This document shows, in pieces, positions 25,019 to 34,905 of a stretch of DNA of 64,000 nt. The DNA is taken from NCBI RefSeq assembly GCF_030817075.1, contig NZ_JAUSYU010000001.1, positions 3,985,211-4,049,210 of the forward strand, in the 5' to 3' direction. The DNA comes from Arthrobacter sp. V1I9 (GTDB lineage: Bacteria; Actinomycetota; Actinomycetes; Actinomycetales; Micrococcaceae). The translations under genes were made by a program, and so were the position numbers. The stretch's first letter is position 1. Every line of letters starts with the position of its first letter. The notes beneath the pieces are model-generated. The model was not told the DNA's origin and ran no database searches. It worked only from the letters and a program-made list of their open reading frames with translations.

Positions 25019-25417
25019 ATGGCTGAAGACCCGGGACCCGAAAACTGCATGTGCCTGTCCGGCGAGCAATACCGCCTGTGCTGCGGGCGGTTCCACTCCG
25101 GCGGGGCAGAGGCAGCCACTGCAGAACAGCTGATGCGCTCCCGCTACAGTGCGTTCGTGCTGCTGAACGGGTCCTACCTGCTGCGCACCTGGCATCCAAA
25201 GGAGGCTCCCGCGAACCTGGACCTTGATCCGGACCTGCAATGGCGGCGCCTGGACATCGTCTCCACCAGCCGCGGCGGCCCGCTGGACGCTGAGGGGACG
25301 GTGGAGTTCAAGGCCTGGTTCCGGCACGGCAGTGAGCGCGGCACCCACCATGAGGTGAGCCGGTTCGTCCGTGAGGACGGCCGTTGGTATTACGTGGACG
25401 GAAAGATCCTCGCCTGA
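25019..25417 (+). CDS. YchJ-like SEC-C motif protein
   Basis: 132 aa. The N-terminal zinc-binding SEC-C cluster reads 'NCMCLSGEQYRLCCGRFH' (CxCxS...CCG). 'ATAEQLMRSRYSAFVLLNGSYLLRTWHP' and 'VEFKAWFRHG...HEVSRFVREDGRWYYVDG' follow, the NTF2-like YchJ core. The function is unknown; these domains are thought to bind small molecules or partner proteins. Stop codons of this gene and the next, convergent one are adjacent. Confidence 0.88.
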   Translation: MAEDPGPENCMCLSGEQYRLCCGRFHSGGAEAATAEQLMRSRYSAFVLLNGSYLLRTWHPKEAPANLDLDPDLQWRRLDIVSTSRGGPLDAEGTVEFKAWFRHGSERGTHHEVSRFVREDGRWYYVDGKILA

Positions 25418-26257
25418 CTACTCGTCGTCGTAATCCTCATCGGGAGTAAAGCCCGCTTTGTCCACCTTGCGGTGGAACCGCATGCCTGCCAGCCCGCCGA
25501 GTACGGCACCAGCCAGTGCCACCAGTGCCACCACAACTGCCGCGATAATGCTCGTGGTGGTCAGCTGCCCTTCGTTGACAGGGATTCGCGGAAAGCTGTT
25601 GAGGTTGGCCAGCACGTTGAACTGCTGTCCGGCCACAAGGCCCAGGATGGAGACCAGGACAGCCACGATCAACGCCCAGATCCACACCATAAGGCCCTGC
25701 TTGGCCCCGTTAAAGCGAGCCATGCGTCCTGCCACGTAACCGCCGCAGTAATAGGAGAGAAGCAGGATGACCAGCAGGACGATGATGCCCACCAGGCCAA
25801 CGGTGCCGGTGTTCGAGGTTGCCTGGTTCACTGCCTCATTCACGTCAGTGTTGGTGGCGAGGCCCACAGCCGTCCCGGCCGCTGCCACCAAGGCGGTGAG
25901 CAGCACAGCCATGCCCGTGGCGGTCAGCCAGCCGAAGAACGCCGAGCCTACCTTGATGCCGCCGAACCGTTCCTTTTCCCGGGCGACGGCGGTCTGCCGG
26001 TCTGTCAGGTTCGGACCCGCAGCAGGTGCGGAGGCTGCCGGGACATAGTCCCGTTCCGCAGAGGCACCGGATGAGCCAGTGCGGGTGTCCGGCACGCGCT
26101 CGTAGGTAGAGGTCGGAGTGGCATCGGCCGCCGGCGTCTGGTCATAGGTGCGCGTGGCATCGTGATCGGCCGCGGCGGCAGGGTAGCTTCCGCTTCGCTC
26201 CGCGTCCTCGCGGGCGCGTCGTGGGGGCAGGTTCTCTGGGTCCGTTGAGCTGCTCAT
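25418..26257 (-). CDS. Hypothetical membrane protein (TMs near C-terminus)
   Basis: 279 aa. The first 95 residues are Ser/Thr/Asp/Pro-rich and probably disordered. About four transmembrane helices follow: 'GMAVLLTALVAAAGTAVGL', 'LVGIIVLLVILLLSYYCGG', 'MVWIWALIVAVLVSILGLV' and 'SIIAAVVVALVALAGAVLGG', with an acidic tail. 'YYCGGYVAGRMARFNGAKQG' is a conserved-looking loop I have seen in unassigned actinobacterial membrane proteins. ATG 26257 has GGAG upstream. It is head-to-head with nothing and stands as a single gene. Confidence 0.75.
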   Translation of the reverse strand: MSSSTDPENLPPRRAREDAERSGSYPAAAADHDATRTYDQTPAADATPTSTYERVPDTRTGSSGASAERDYVPAASAPAAGPNLTDRQTAVAREKERFGGIKVGSAFFGWLTATGMAVLLTALVAAAGTAVGLATNTDVNEAVNQATSNTGTVGLVGIIVLLVILLLSYYCGGYVAGRMARFNGAKQGLMVWIWALIVAVLVSILGLVAGQQFNVLANLNSFPRIPVNEGQLTTTSIIAAVVVALVALAGAVLGGLAGMRFHRKVDKAGFTPDEDYDDE

Positions 26258-26321
26258 GGCTCCACTCAACCATCCACCCATGGAGATAGCAAGGATGCTT
26301 ACTATCTTGTGACCAGTGGCG

Positions 26322-28358
26322 TCAGCGGTAGTTGCGGTGCAGGTTTTCCCTTTGGGCGGGTCCCGGGGAGGCATCTGCGATCCATGGACCCGTGCCTTCC
26401 GACTGGTCCAGGACGCCGGCCTCCAGCCACGTGTAATTCCCGGCGAGCACTTTCCGGGTCAGGAGGTGGTCGCCGTCGTCTGTATTCCGCCACAGCTGGT
26501 CAAAGTACTCGTCCACCCGCACACGGGCCTGCTGGCAGTAAGCCTCCGCGAGTTCGTAGGCGCTCGCGGCCTTTTCCGGAGCGGTGTGCAGCAGCATCTC
26601 GGCCCGTGAACAGCAGGCCGTCATGGCGAACAGTTCCGCGCCGATGTCCACCACCCTGCCCAGGAATGCCTGCTTGCGTTCCAGCTTCGCCTGCCACCGG
26701 CCCATTCCGTAGAACGTCTGCCGGGCCAGGCGCCGCGACGAGCGCTCCACGAACCGCAGGTGCTTGGCCAGCCGCCCGAACTCGCTGTACGAGCGCGGAT
26801 CCATGCCCGCGCCCGCCACCAGCTTGGGCAGCCAGCGGGCGTAAAAGCCGGAAGCGCCGACGGCGGCCCTCGCCTTGTCCGACAGGCTCGCGTCCAAGGA
26901 CGCAAGGTCGCCCGCGGCGGCCAGATGGGCATCCACCGCTTCCCGCGCGATCAGCAGGCGCATGATCTCCGAGGAACCTTCAAAAATCCTGTTGATCCGC
27001 AGGTCCCTCAGCTGCTGCTCGGCCGGTACCGCGCGCTCTCCGCGCGCAGCCAGCGACTCGGCCGTCTCAAAACCCCGCCCGCCGCGGATCTGCACCAGTT
27101 CGTCGGCTATCCGGCAACTGATCTCCGTGGACCAAAGCTTTGCAAGGGCAGCTTCGATCCGAACGTCCTTCTGACCGGCGTCGGCAAGCTCAGCGGAGAG
27201 CTCGAAGACTGCGTCCAGCGCAAAGGCGGAAGCGGCGATGAAAGCGATCTTCTTGCCCACGGCTTCGTGCTCACCCACCGGCCTGCCCCATTGCGTCCGG
27301 GCGTTGGACCATTCGCGGGCGATCTTGAGGCTCCAGCGGCCTGAGCCGACACACAAGCCAGGGATGGAAAGCCGGCCGGTGTTGAGGGTGGTGAGCGCAA
27401 TTTTCAGGCCCTGGCCCTCACGTCCCAACCGGTTGGCTGCCGGGACGCGCACCTGGTGGAAACGGGTGACGCCGTTCTCGATGCCGCGCAGGCCCATAAA
27501 CGAGTTCCGGTTTTCCACCGTGATGCCGGGTGAGTCCATCTCCACCACGAATGCGCTGATGCCGCCCTTGTGCCTGGTGCCGTCCGGGTCCGTGCGGGCG
27601 GGCACCACGGCCATCACCACCACCAGTTCGGCGATCACTCCGTTGGTGGTCCAGAGTTTGACGCCGTCCAGGAGGTAGGCCTCGCCGTCGTCCGTGGGCG
27701 TTGCGGTGCTGCCCATCCGGGCGGGATCGCTGCCCACGTCAGGTTCCGTGAGGAGGAATGCGGTGACCGCGCCGGCGGCGCAGCGCGGCAGGTACTCCCG
27801 CTTCTGCTCAGGCGTGCCAAAAACCTTGACCGGCTCGGGAACGCCGATCGACTGATGTGCCGAAAGGAGGGCCCCGAGGCTGGGGTGCACGCTGCCCAGC
27901 AGGGCCAGCGCCCGGCCGTAGTACACCAGTGACAGCCCCAGGCCGCCATACTCTTCCGGGATCTTCATGCCGAAAACGCCGAGGTCTGCCAAGCCCCGCA
28001 GGTATTCGTCAGGGACCTTGGCCTCGCGCTCGATGACCCGTCCATCCATGGTGCGGGCATATTCCGTCAGGCGGGCCATAAAGGCCTCGCCCCGTTCCAC
28101 GTCTGCGGGGTTCGGGGCGGGCCAGGGGTGGACAAGGCTGAGGTCGAAACTGCCCAGGTAGAGCCCTTTGGCAAAGCTGGGGCGTTCCCAACCGGTTTCG
28201 CGGGCGGCCTCTGCAACCGCCCTGGCCTGGTCAGCCGTGACACCGGCGCCGATCTTTCCGGCGGGAACCGGGGTTTCCTCCGGGGGTGCGTCTGTTGCCG
28301 GGCTGCTGGTGGAACTGGCGGCGGTGGTTTTTGAGGGGCTGTCAGTGGCGGAGCTCAT
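26322..28358 (-). CDS. Acyl-CoA dehydrogenase, large form
   Basis: 678 aa. It has an Ala/Ser/Thr-rich N-terminal extension, then the ACAD core: 'FGMKIPEEYGGLGLSLVYYG', 'AFLLTEPDVGSDPARMGSTA' (FAD/substrate loop), and 'GDGRLSIPG'-like 'NTGRLSIPGLCVGSGRW'. The helical C-domain includes 'QIRGGRGFETAESLAARGE' and 'RDLRINRIFEGSSEIMRLLIA', the classic ACAD signature. An additional C-terminal helical region makes it longer than the usual 380-420 aa. It should oxidise an acyl-CoA in fatty-acid catabolism. AAGGAG precedes ATG 28358, and a perfect palindrome lies upstream at 28436. Confidence 0.9.
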   Translation of the reverse strand: MSSATDSPSKTTAASSTSSPATDAPPEETPVPAGKIGAGVTADQARAVAEAARETGWERPSFAKGLYLGSFDLSLVHPWPAPNPADVERGEAFMARLTEYARTMDGRVIEREAKVPDEYLRGLADLGVFGMKIPEEYGGLGLSLVYYGRALALLGSVHPSLGALLSAHQSIGVPEPVKVFGTPEQKREYLPRCAAGAVTAFLLTEPDVGSDPARMGSTATPTDDGEAYLLDGVKLWTTNGVIAELVVVMAVVPARTDPDGTRHKGGISAFVVEMDSPGITVENRNSFMGLRGIENGVTRFHQVRVPAANRLGREGQGLKIALTTLNTGRLSIPGLCVGSGRWSLKIAREWSNARTQWGRPVGEHEAVGKKIAFIAASAFALDAVFELSAELADAGQKDVRIEAALAKLWSTEISCRIADELVQIRGGRGFETAESLAARGERAVPAEQQLRDLRINRIFEGSSEIMRLLIAREAVDAHLAAAGDLASLDASLSDKARAAVGASGFYARWLPKLVAGAGMDPRSYSEFGRLAKHLRFVERSSRRLARQTFYGMGRWQAKLERKQAFLGRVVDIGAELFAMTACCSRAEMLLHTAPEKAASAYELAEAYCQQARVRVDEYFDQLWRNTDDGDHLLTRKVLAGNYTWLEAGVLDQSEGTGPWIADASPGPAQRENLHRNYR

Positions 28359-28417
28359 GGGTTATCTCCTTGGCCGGATAGCTTTCTTAGCCAGGATCCG
28401 CCGGGTTGGAGAACCCT

Positions 28418-28720
28418 TCAGCTGTCTCTCAATATTACCCGCGGGTAGGTTCCCGTGCTAGGGGAGGACTGCCCCTGAAAGTCCCCGGCGGGGTCAAATG
28501 TGGCGGCGTGGTGCACCAGCCGGTCCCAGCCGGCGTTGATGCCGTGGACCACGGCCAGGAGCGACTTGGAAACCACTGTCCAGCCCAGCTTTCCCGTGCC
28601 CAGCAGCACCAGCGCCACCAGTCCTGCGGTGAGAACGAAAGCGGCCAGGATAAACGCGAACACCAGTGTGCCCGCGAATACCAAGGTGGCGGTTTCCACT
28701 GCGCTTAAATCGAACTGCAT
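28418..28720 (-). CDS. Small single-pass membrane protein
   Basis: 100 aa. ATG 28720 follows AGGGGG. A hydrophobic stretch 'LVFAGTLVFAFILAAFVLTAGLVALVLLGTGKL' precedes a soluble tail 'AGWDRLVHHAATFDPAGDF'. The membrane region and the 'GTGKL' turn resemble those in the protein at 24066-24857 ('LAGMGRL'), suggesting paralogy. Function unknown. Confidence 0.6.
   Translation of the reverse strand: MQFDLSAVETATLVFAGTLVFAFILAAFVLTAGLVALVLLGTGKLGWTVVSKSLLAVVHGINAGWDRLVHHAATFDPAGDFQGQSSPSTGTYPRVILRDS
28436..28447. promoter_or_regulatory. Operator candidate TACCCGCGGGTA upstream of acyl-CoA dehydrogenase
   Basis: A perfect 12-bp palindrome 78 nt upstream of the acyl-CoA dehydrogenase start, overlapping the 3' end of the small membrane protein gene. 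Its form suits a TetR-family fatty-acid regulator site. Which protein binds is unknown. Confidence 0.6.
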
Positions 28721-28812
28721 AAGTCCCCCTGCTGCTGCGATGTTGCTTTGATTGAAGTCAGTAGCATGAGCGTAGGGGCAGGCGGGCTGGCCAGCCAGAG
28801 CCGCAGCGGGCT

Positions 28813-28826
28813 TCAAGAGCTCTTGA
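28813..28826. promoter_or_regulatory. Perfect palindrome TCAAGAGCTCTTGA upstream of jetABC
   Basis: A 14-bp perfect palindrome in the 230-nt region upstream of jetA (and divergent from the small membrane protein gene). No convincing -35/-10 pair stands out beside it. It is the best operator candidate for the jet operon. Confidence 0.5.
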
Positions 28827-28952
28827 TATTGGATCGAGATATTACGGCGAAGTAGGTCACGGAGCGGTCGCGGCCGCCTGCGTTAACCTTGTTGTTGGCG
28901 GTTTTCCGTTTGGAGCTCCACCCCCAGCCCCTCAACAGTCCAAGGAGAGTGT

Positions 28953-30410
28953 GTGCCCCGCTCCGCCAGGTCATCGGCTGACGCCATCAGCGCCCGGCTC
29001 CGGGACCTCGAACTCCTGACCAAAGGACCGGCGTGGGCCCTGACACGCTCGGCCCCGTGGGTGATTGCGGTGCTCCAGGCATCCTTTACGCGCACCCGGC
29101 CGCAGCTTCCGCTCGAGGAGTTCCACGCCGACGTCGACTCCTTCCTTGAGGAGCTCCGCCGGCAGGAGCCAGGGCTGGGAGGCGGCGCCAACGGGAAGGC
29201 GTTTGGTGACGAGTGGACGCGCCGGCAGTTCCTGACACGGCGGAACCAGTCGGGCCAGATCGTTTACGAAGTCACCGAACCGGCAGCCCGCGTGCTCGCG
29301 TTCCTCGACAGCCTGTCCAGCGAGCGGTCCACCCTGAATGGATCGCGCCTCGGCACACTGCTGGGCGACGTCGAGAAGCTCGCCAACGAGACCAACCCGG
29401 ACCAGAGCGCCCGCCTGGAGTCCCTGGAAGACGAGATCGAAGAGCGCCAGCAACTGATCCAGGACATCAGCTCCGGCGAGTTCGACGGCCTGCTGGATGA
29501 CGACGACGCCGTGGAAGCTGCGGGAAACATCCTTGACCTCGCCGCGAGCCTGCCCGCCGACTACAAAAAGATGCGCGACCGGATCGAGGAGCTGGTGGGC
29601 GGGCTGCGCAACCAGATCATCGAGGAGTCGCTGACCAAGGGCGCCACCATGGCGCAGGTGCTGGAGGCGGACAAGCGCCTTCGCCAGAGCCCCGAGGGCA
29701 GGACTTTTCGTTCTTTTACCGCGTTCCTTGAGGACCCGCAGCAGCAGTCGAGGTTCCGGTCGGCGATTGGCGAGGTCCTCAGCCGGCAGTTCGCAGACGA
29801 CCTCTCACCGGATGACCGGGAAACCCTGAAGAACCTGGTGGCAGAACTCCGGCAGCAGCACAGCCAGATCCAGCGTATTTACGGCAAGCTCAGCGAAAGC
29901 CTCAACACCTACGTCCAAAGCGATGACTTCCGTCAGTCCGTCCGGCTCCGGCAGGTCCTGCGGGAAGCCGAGCAGGCTATCCGGTCCCTTCCGTACGAAC
30001 GGGAACGTCCGGGCCTCGTCCGCGGACCTGTGCTCTACAACGCAGGTTTCGAGTCGCTGTCCATGGTGAAGCTCTTCGACCCCGATGAGTTCGCCGCACC
30101 GCCCAAACTCGCTGACCCCATCGCCTTCAGCGACTCGGACCGCGTGCGCTCGCCGAGGACCGGCAAGGCCAAGCCGGAGGTCATCCGCTCCGCCATGGCC
30201 GGGGCGTCCACCCTTTCCGGGGCGTGGCAGCAGCTGCCGCCGGAGGAACAGCACATCAACACCATCCGGGCGCTCCTCTCGCACGCCCTGCACGAAGGCG
30301 CGGCCTTCAACACCCAGGCTGTGGACGCCCTGGACTTCGAACAGATCGACGGCACCACGCGCAGGGCCTACCTGCCGCTGGTCACGCTCAAGAAAGATCC
30401 TGATGACTGA
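28953..30410 (+). CDS. jetA: JetA / MksF-like subunit (DUF3375) of an SMC-like system
   Basis: 485 aa, the expected length for DUF3375. It begins with a winged-helix-like '[28 protein letters not shown]' and '[17 protein letters not shown]'. It has the conserved '[22 protein letters not shown]' and a coiled-coil part '[18 protein letters not shown]'. In Wadjet/MksBEF complexes this protein is the kleisin (MksF). GTG 28953 follows AAGGAGA. It overlaps jetB by 8 nt. The complex is a condensin-like motor that detects small circular DNA. The family and order with DUF4194 and an SbcC-like ATPase make the identity firm. Confidence 0.9.
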   Translation: MPRSARSSADAISARLRDLELLTKGPAWALTRSAPWVIAVLQASFTRTRPQLPLEEFHADVDSFLEELRRQEPGLGGGANGKAFGDEWTRRQFLTRRNQSGQIVYEVTEPAARVLAFLDSLSSERSTLNGSRLGTLLGDVEKLANETNPDQSARLESLEDEIEERQQLIQDISSGEFDGLLDDDDAVEAAGNILDLAASLPADYKKMRDRIEELVGGLRNQIIEESLTKGATMAQVLEADKRLRQSPEGRTFRSFTAFLEDPQQQSRFRSAIGEVLSRQFADDLSPDDRETLKNLVAELRQQHSQIQRIYGKLSESLNTYVQSDDFRQSVRLRQVLREAEQAIRSLPYERERPGLVRGPVLYNAGFESLSMVKLFDPDEFAAPPKLADPIAFSDSDRVRSPRTGKAKPEVIRSAMAGASTLSGAWQQLPPEEQHINTIRALLSHALHEGAAFNTQAVDALDFEQIDGTTRRAYLPLVTLKKDPDD

Positions 30411-31236
30411 GGTAACAAACGCTACGAGCTCAGCGCCCGATGAGCGACCACTCACCGGCGGCATCACGCCCCGGGACACCTTCATCGACGGGGCCGCCCT
30501 CTTCCCCGGCGACACGGGAGTGCTGTCGATGAAGGTGCGGCAGGCGCTGGTAAAGCTGCTCAAGGGTCCGTACGTGGACGGCGGCCGGGACGAGAAGCTC
30601 TGGACCGTCCTGCTGGACAACCAGGTGATTCTGCGCAGCCGCCTGTCCGAGCTGTTCCTCACGATGCAGCTGGACCACGAACGGAAAATCGCCGTCCTGC
30701 GCCCGGTGGATCCGGACGCTATCGGAGGCAGCACCCGCTCCAGCATCCTGAGGCAGCAGCGTGCCCTCAGCAGGGTGGAAACCATCGTCCTGCTGAGGAT
30801 GCGCATGCTGCTCGACCGGCACGTCACCGCCCAGACAGATCCCACCATCACCCGCGAGGAAATCGCCGACCTGGTCACGCACTACCAGCCCGCAGGCCAG
30901 CAGGACGCGCTCCGAGACTCGGACGTGGTCAACCGGGCCATCACGAAGCTCCTGGCCCGCCAACTCCTCCTCCCCACCGGCCTGGACGACGTCTACACCA
31001 TCTCCAACGCCCTGCCCCTGGCGCTCCCCTTCGACAACATCGGCGACATCCCAGCCCAAATAGAAGCCCTGATGGCAGCCACAACAGACCCCACCGGCAC
31101 CGAAGCGCTGCTGGACATCGACGCCGATACTTCATCCGACGAGGATGGCGCCGACTCCGAAGGCGATGATGACCATCACGACGACGGTGCGGCAGCACCG
31201 TCGTCGTACTCAGCCACGAAGGAGGACGCCCAGTGA
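30403..31236 (+). CDS. jetB: JetB / MksE-like subunit (DUF4194)
   Basis: 277 aa. DUF4194 core: '[24 protein letters not shown]', then '[21 protein letters not shown]' and '[16 protein letters not shown]'. These are the tandem winged helices of the MksE/KITE-type subunit that joins kleisin and SMC-like ATPase. ATG 30403 overlaps the jetA stop. The last 35 or so residues form a strongly acidic, His-containing tail ('[20 protein letters not shown]'), longer than I would expect for the family. The stop overlaps the GTG of jetC by 4 nt, so all three subunits are translationally coupled. Confidence 0.9.
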   Translation: MTEVTNATSSAPDERPLTGGITPRDTFIDGAALFPGDTGVLSMKVRQALVKLLKGPYVDGGRDEKLWTVLLDNQVILRSRLSELFLTMQLDHERKIAVLRPVDPDAIGGSTRSSILRQQRALSRVETIVLLRMRMLLDRHVTAQTDPTITREEIADLVTHYQPAGQQDALRDSDVVNRAITKLLARQLLLPTGLDDVYTISNALPLALPFDNIGDIPAQIEALMAATTDPTGTEALLDIDADTSSDEDGADSEGDDDHHDDGAAAPSSYSATKEDAQ

Positions 31237-34200
31237 GCATTGCAAGCATGCTGCCGATGGGCGACCTGACGAACCCGGGCCAGATGCGCCTTGCCCTGGT
31301 GCAGGTGGTCAACTGGGGCACGTTCCACGGGGCGCACACGATGCATGTGGACCGCAACGGCACGCTGCTCACGGGTAACTCCGGCGTGGGCAAGTCCACG
31401 CTGTTCGACGCCATGCTGCGGGTTTTCGATGCAAGGCCCAGGTCGAACGAAGCCGCTGCGCAGCGCTCCGGCGGGGCCGTCGAGGACAAGCGGACCACCT
31501 TCACGTACATGCGCGGAAAGGTGGGCGACAAGGCCGTGGGGGAGGGCTCGGCGAGTGCCTTCCAGCGCGCGGGTGCCACCTGGTCCGCCGTCGCGCTCAC
31601 GTTTGATAACGCTGCCGGCACGCGAGTGACGGTGTCGGCGCTGTTTGACCTGCCGAAGAACGGCACGGAGTCGAGCGTCGGACGTTTTTATCTGATCGAT
31701 CACGAGCCGCTGGACCTGGAGGCGCTCGAGGGCATCGCCGGCAAACGGTTCACGAAGGCCGCCCTGGAAACGATCTTTCCGGACGCCCAGGTCTTCGACG
31801 TGCACAAGGCCTTCGCGGAACGCTTCCGCCGTCTTCTGGGCATCAACTCGGATCAGGCCCTACCGCTCCTGCGCGTCATCCAGGCGGGCAAGGGCCTGGG
31901 CGGCAGCGTCAACACCTTTTTCCGGGACCAGGTTTTGGACGCCCCGGCCACGCTCGCTGCGGCGGACGACGTCGTGGAAGAGTTCAGCAACCTGATGTCC
32001 ATCCGGCAGCGTCTGGAGGACGTCCGGCAGCAGCGGGACCAGCTGGCCCCGGTGCCCGGGCTGAACAGGGAGTACGCGCAGGCGCTGCTGGACGCGAACC
32101 GGCTGCGTGACCTTGCCGGCGAGGAGTTCGAGGCCTACCAACAGCAGCTGGCCGTCACGGTCCACGAGAAAATGCTGGCCCGCTTCAAGGAGCTCGCGCA
32201 GGCAAAGGCAAAGGAGCTGGGGGCCGAGCGATCGGTCCGGGACGGCCTGGCCAAGGAGTTGCGCCAGCTGGAGACGGATTACAACAACCAGGGCGGCAAC
32301 GCCATCTCCGCCATCGAGCAGTCGCTGGAAAACGCCCGGGTGGGACTGAAGCTCCGTCAGCAGGTGGAGGAAGCGGCGCGCAAGGCCCTGAGCGACGCCG
32401 GCCTCCAGCTGGAGTGGACCGCTGAAGGCTGGGAGCAGGCTCACGAGCAGGCGGCAGTGAGGTCGGCCGAGCTCAAGGACGATTCCCAGGCCTTGCAGGA
32501 ACTCCGCTTTGAAGCCTTCGACGCTCATGCAACGAAGAAGCGCGAGTTGGCGGCGGCTGAGCAGGAGCTCGTGTCACTGAAGACGCGCAAATCGCTGCTG
32601 CCGCCGTCGAGCATTGAAAACCGGGCAGCCATCGCGGCAGCGACAGGCATTCCGGAGGAGCGGATGCCGTTCGCCGGCGAACTGATGGACCTCGCCGAGG
32701 GGGAGGAGAAATGGCGCCCCGCCGCCGAGCGCGCGCTCCGCAACCTCGCCACCACCCTGCTGGTACCCGGCGAACATTTCGCGGCAGTGACACGCTATCT
32801 CAACGACCACAACGTGCGGGGCGCCTTGCGCGCAGTGGACGTGTCCAAGCCGCTCTCCGGCGGCGCGCTGGCGCTGGAGGACGTGCACGACGGCGACCTG
32901 CTCACCAAGCTGGACATCCTCACCACGGGCATTGCCGCCGAAGCCGGGGCCTGGATCCGCGAACGCATCGCACTTGACTTTGCCTACCCGTGCGTGGAGG
33001 AGCCGGATGAGCTGGCACAGCTGGACCGCGGCCTCAGCCTTGGCGGCGTGGTCAAGCGCAACCGCCACACGGTGGAGAAGGATGACCGCTTCACCAGCCG
33101 GCAGGATTACGTCCTCGGGTTCGACAACGCCGCCAAGCTGGAACTCGTAGCCGGCCAGGTGGAGGACCTGCGGCAGGAGGTCGCCAAAGCGGCGGAGTTG
33201 GCGCAGGCCCGTGAGGATTCGCACCAGGGAATGAGCCGGCAGCTCGACGCCCTTCGCCGCATTGCCGAGGACCACCGCTCCTGGGAACAGGTGTCAGCGG
33301 CAGTTGCGGCCGAGGAGTTGGCCAGGATCGAACAGCGGCTCAAGGATGCCCTCGCCGCGCAGGCAGACCTGGAGCCCCTCCGGGCCACTATTGAGGAGGT
33401 GCGGCAGAAGCACCAGTCCAGTACCGAGGCCGCTGCTGTGCTGCAGAGCGAGTACAAGGCCCTGGACCGGCAACTGACCGCTGTAGATTCCCTGCTGGAA
33501 GCTGCACGCAGGCGCCTTTCCCAGGCGCCGCCGTCGGACGCTACCGTGGCTGCGTTGGAACCCTACTTTGCTGATTTCGGCGACGTGACGGAGATGCATG
33601 AGCTGGAAAACCTCGCCAACCGCGTGCGGACCGCGCTGCTGGGCGAACTGCACAACGCGGAGTCCCGCGGCCAAACCACAGCCGAGCGCCTCACGAGGAT
33701 TTTTGAGGGCTTCGTCCGCGAGTGGGGCAGCGCAATCTCTGCCGACCATGGCACCACCATCGGGGCTGCCGGCGAGTTCGAGACGCGGTACCACGCGATT
33801 GTGAGCGACGGCCTGCCCGCCCAAGAGGCGGAGTTCCGGCAGTTCTTCAACCAGCGCACGCACGAATCCTTCAGCACGCTGCTGCATCTCCTCGACGAGG
33901 AGCGCCGGTCCATCACCAGCCGCATCCTGCCGCTGAACGGGATCCTCTCGCAGGTTAACTTCCACGAGGGCAGCTTCCTGGAACTGGACATCAAACAGAC
34001 CCTGCCCCCCACGGCCAAGCAGTTCAAAGACGCCATCCAGAACGCCCTGAAGGCGCGGCACACGCGGCCGGCAAGGTCCGAAGGTTCCCGCGCCGAAGGT
34101 GCGAGTGGGGAAAGGGACGACGACGCCGAGCTCACCGCCCGCTATAAGTCCCTGGAAACCCTGGTGAAGCGGCTGGGCTCGCAGGCGCCGGAGGACCGGC

Positions 34201-34712
34201 GGTGGCGGGCCGAGGTGCTGGATGTACGCGGGCACCTGTTCATCCAGTGCAAGGAGCACCGGGAAGTTGCCGCGCCCGCGCCGGGCAAAAAGGGCGGGGC
34301 AAAGAAGACCGAGGTCTTTATGCACGCGGACACAGGTTCCATGTCCGGCGGTGAGCGCCAGCGATTCACTGCATTCATCATGGCCGCGGCGCTGAGCTAC
34401 CAGCTGGGCATCGCCGAGCAGGGCTTCACCACCTACGGCACCGTGATGATGGACGAGGCCTTTGTGCTGGCGTCCGAGGAATTCGCAGGGGCCGGAATCA
34501 AGGCGCTGCACGAATTCGGGTTCCAGCTGCTGCTAGCCGCCCCCGAAAACGTCATTGACCTGTCCCGGCACCTTGGTTCCGTCACCGAAATCCTGCGTGA
34601 CAAGCGCACCAACCGGTCAGGAGTGCTGGCGGCGCCGGTCATCCGTCCGCGGCCGGGCCAAGACGGCGCGTGGCGGTCAGAGGCCAATCCCGTGGACATC
34701 ATCCTGCGCTAG
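31233..34712 (+). CDS. jetC: JetC / MksB-like SMC-type ATPase (SbcC-like)
   Basis: 1159 aa. Head halves lie at both ends with long coiled coils between. Walker A is 'GNSGVGKST' (48-56). The C-terminal ABC signature '[10 protein letters not shown]' (about 1037) and Walker B 'TVMMDEAF' (about 1070) are intact. '[15 protein letters not shown]' at the N-terminus is typical of DUF4194/DUF3375-linked SbcC-like ATPases. ATPase motifs are complete, so the motor should work. GTG 31233 is coupled to jetB. No jetD/mksG nuclease gene follows: the next gene is an unrelated lipoprotein after 193 nt. Confidence 0.92.
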   Translation: MSIASMLPMGDLTNPGQMRLALVQVVNWGTFHGAHTMHVDRNGTLLTGNSGVGKSTLFDAMLRVFDARPRSNEAAAQRSGGAVEDKRTTFTYMRGKVGDKAVGEGSASAFQRAGATWSAVALTFDNAAGTRVTVSALFDLPKNGTESSVGRFYLIDHEPLDLEALEGIAGKRFTKAALETIFPDAQVFDVHKAFAERFRRLLGINSDQALPLLRVIQAGKGLGGSVNTFFRDQVLDAPATLAAADDVVEEFSNLMSIRQRLEDVRQQRDQLAPVPGLNREYAQALLDANRLRDLAGEEFEAYQQQLAVTVHEKMLARFKELAQAKAKELGAERSVRDGLAKELRQLETDYNNQGGNAISAIEQSLENARVGLKLRQQVEEAARKALSDAGLQLEWTAEGWEQAHEQAAVRSAELKDDSQALQELRFEAFDAHATKKRELAAAEQELVSLKTRKSLLPPSSIENRAAIAAATGIPEERMPFAGELMDLAEGEEKWRPAAERALRNLATTLLVPGEHFAAVTRYLNDHNVRGALRAVDVSKPLSGGALALEDVHDGDLLTKLDILTTGIAAEAGAWIRERIALDFAYPCVEEPDELAQLDRGLSLGGVVKRNRHTVEKDDRFTSRQDYVLGFDNAAKLELVAGQVEDLRQEVAKAAELAQAREDSHQGMSRQLDALRRIAEDHRSWEQVSAAVAAEELARIEQRLKDALAAQADLEPLRATIEEVRQKHQSSTEAAAVLQSEYKALDRQLTAVDSLLEAARRRLSQAPPSDATVAALEPYFADFGDVTEMHELENLANRVRTALLGELHNAESRGQTTAERLTRIFEGFVREWGSAISADHGTTIGAAGEFETRYHAIVSDGLPAQEAEFRQFFNQRTHESFSTLLHLLDEERRSITSRILPLNGILSQVNFHEGSFLELDIKQTLPPTAKQFKDAIQNALKARHTRPARSEGSRAEGASGERDDDAELTARYKSLETLVKRLGSQAPEDRRWRAEVLDVRGHLFIQCKEHREVAAPAPGKKGGAKKTEVFMHADTGSMSGGERQRFTAFIMAAALSYQLGIAEQGFTTYGTVMMDEAFVLASEEFAGAGIKALHEFGFQLLLAAPENVIDLSRHLGSVTEILRDKRTNRSGVLAAPVIRPRPGQDGAWRSEANPVDIILR

Positions 34713-34905
34713 CTGTAACCCTAGGGAACCCTGCTATAACAAATCGATGGATATATTAGCCCACCGCTAGTGGATGCGTTTTGCCGGTGCCATGCTGATG
34801 GGCATCACATACTCGCCATCATCCTCCCGATGGGCGGACGTGGAACGCTGGGACCTGCGTCTGACGCCCGACGGCCGTGACGGCCTTCTCTCGAAAGGCA
34901 CACCT

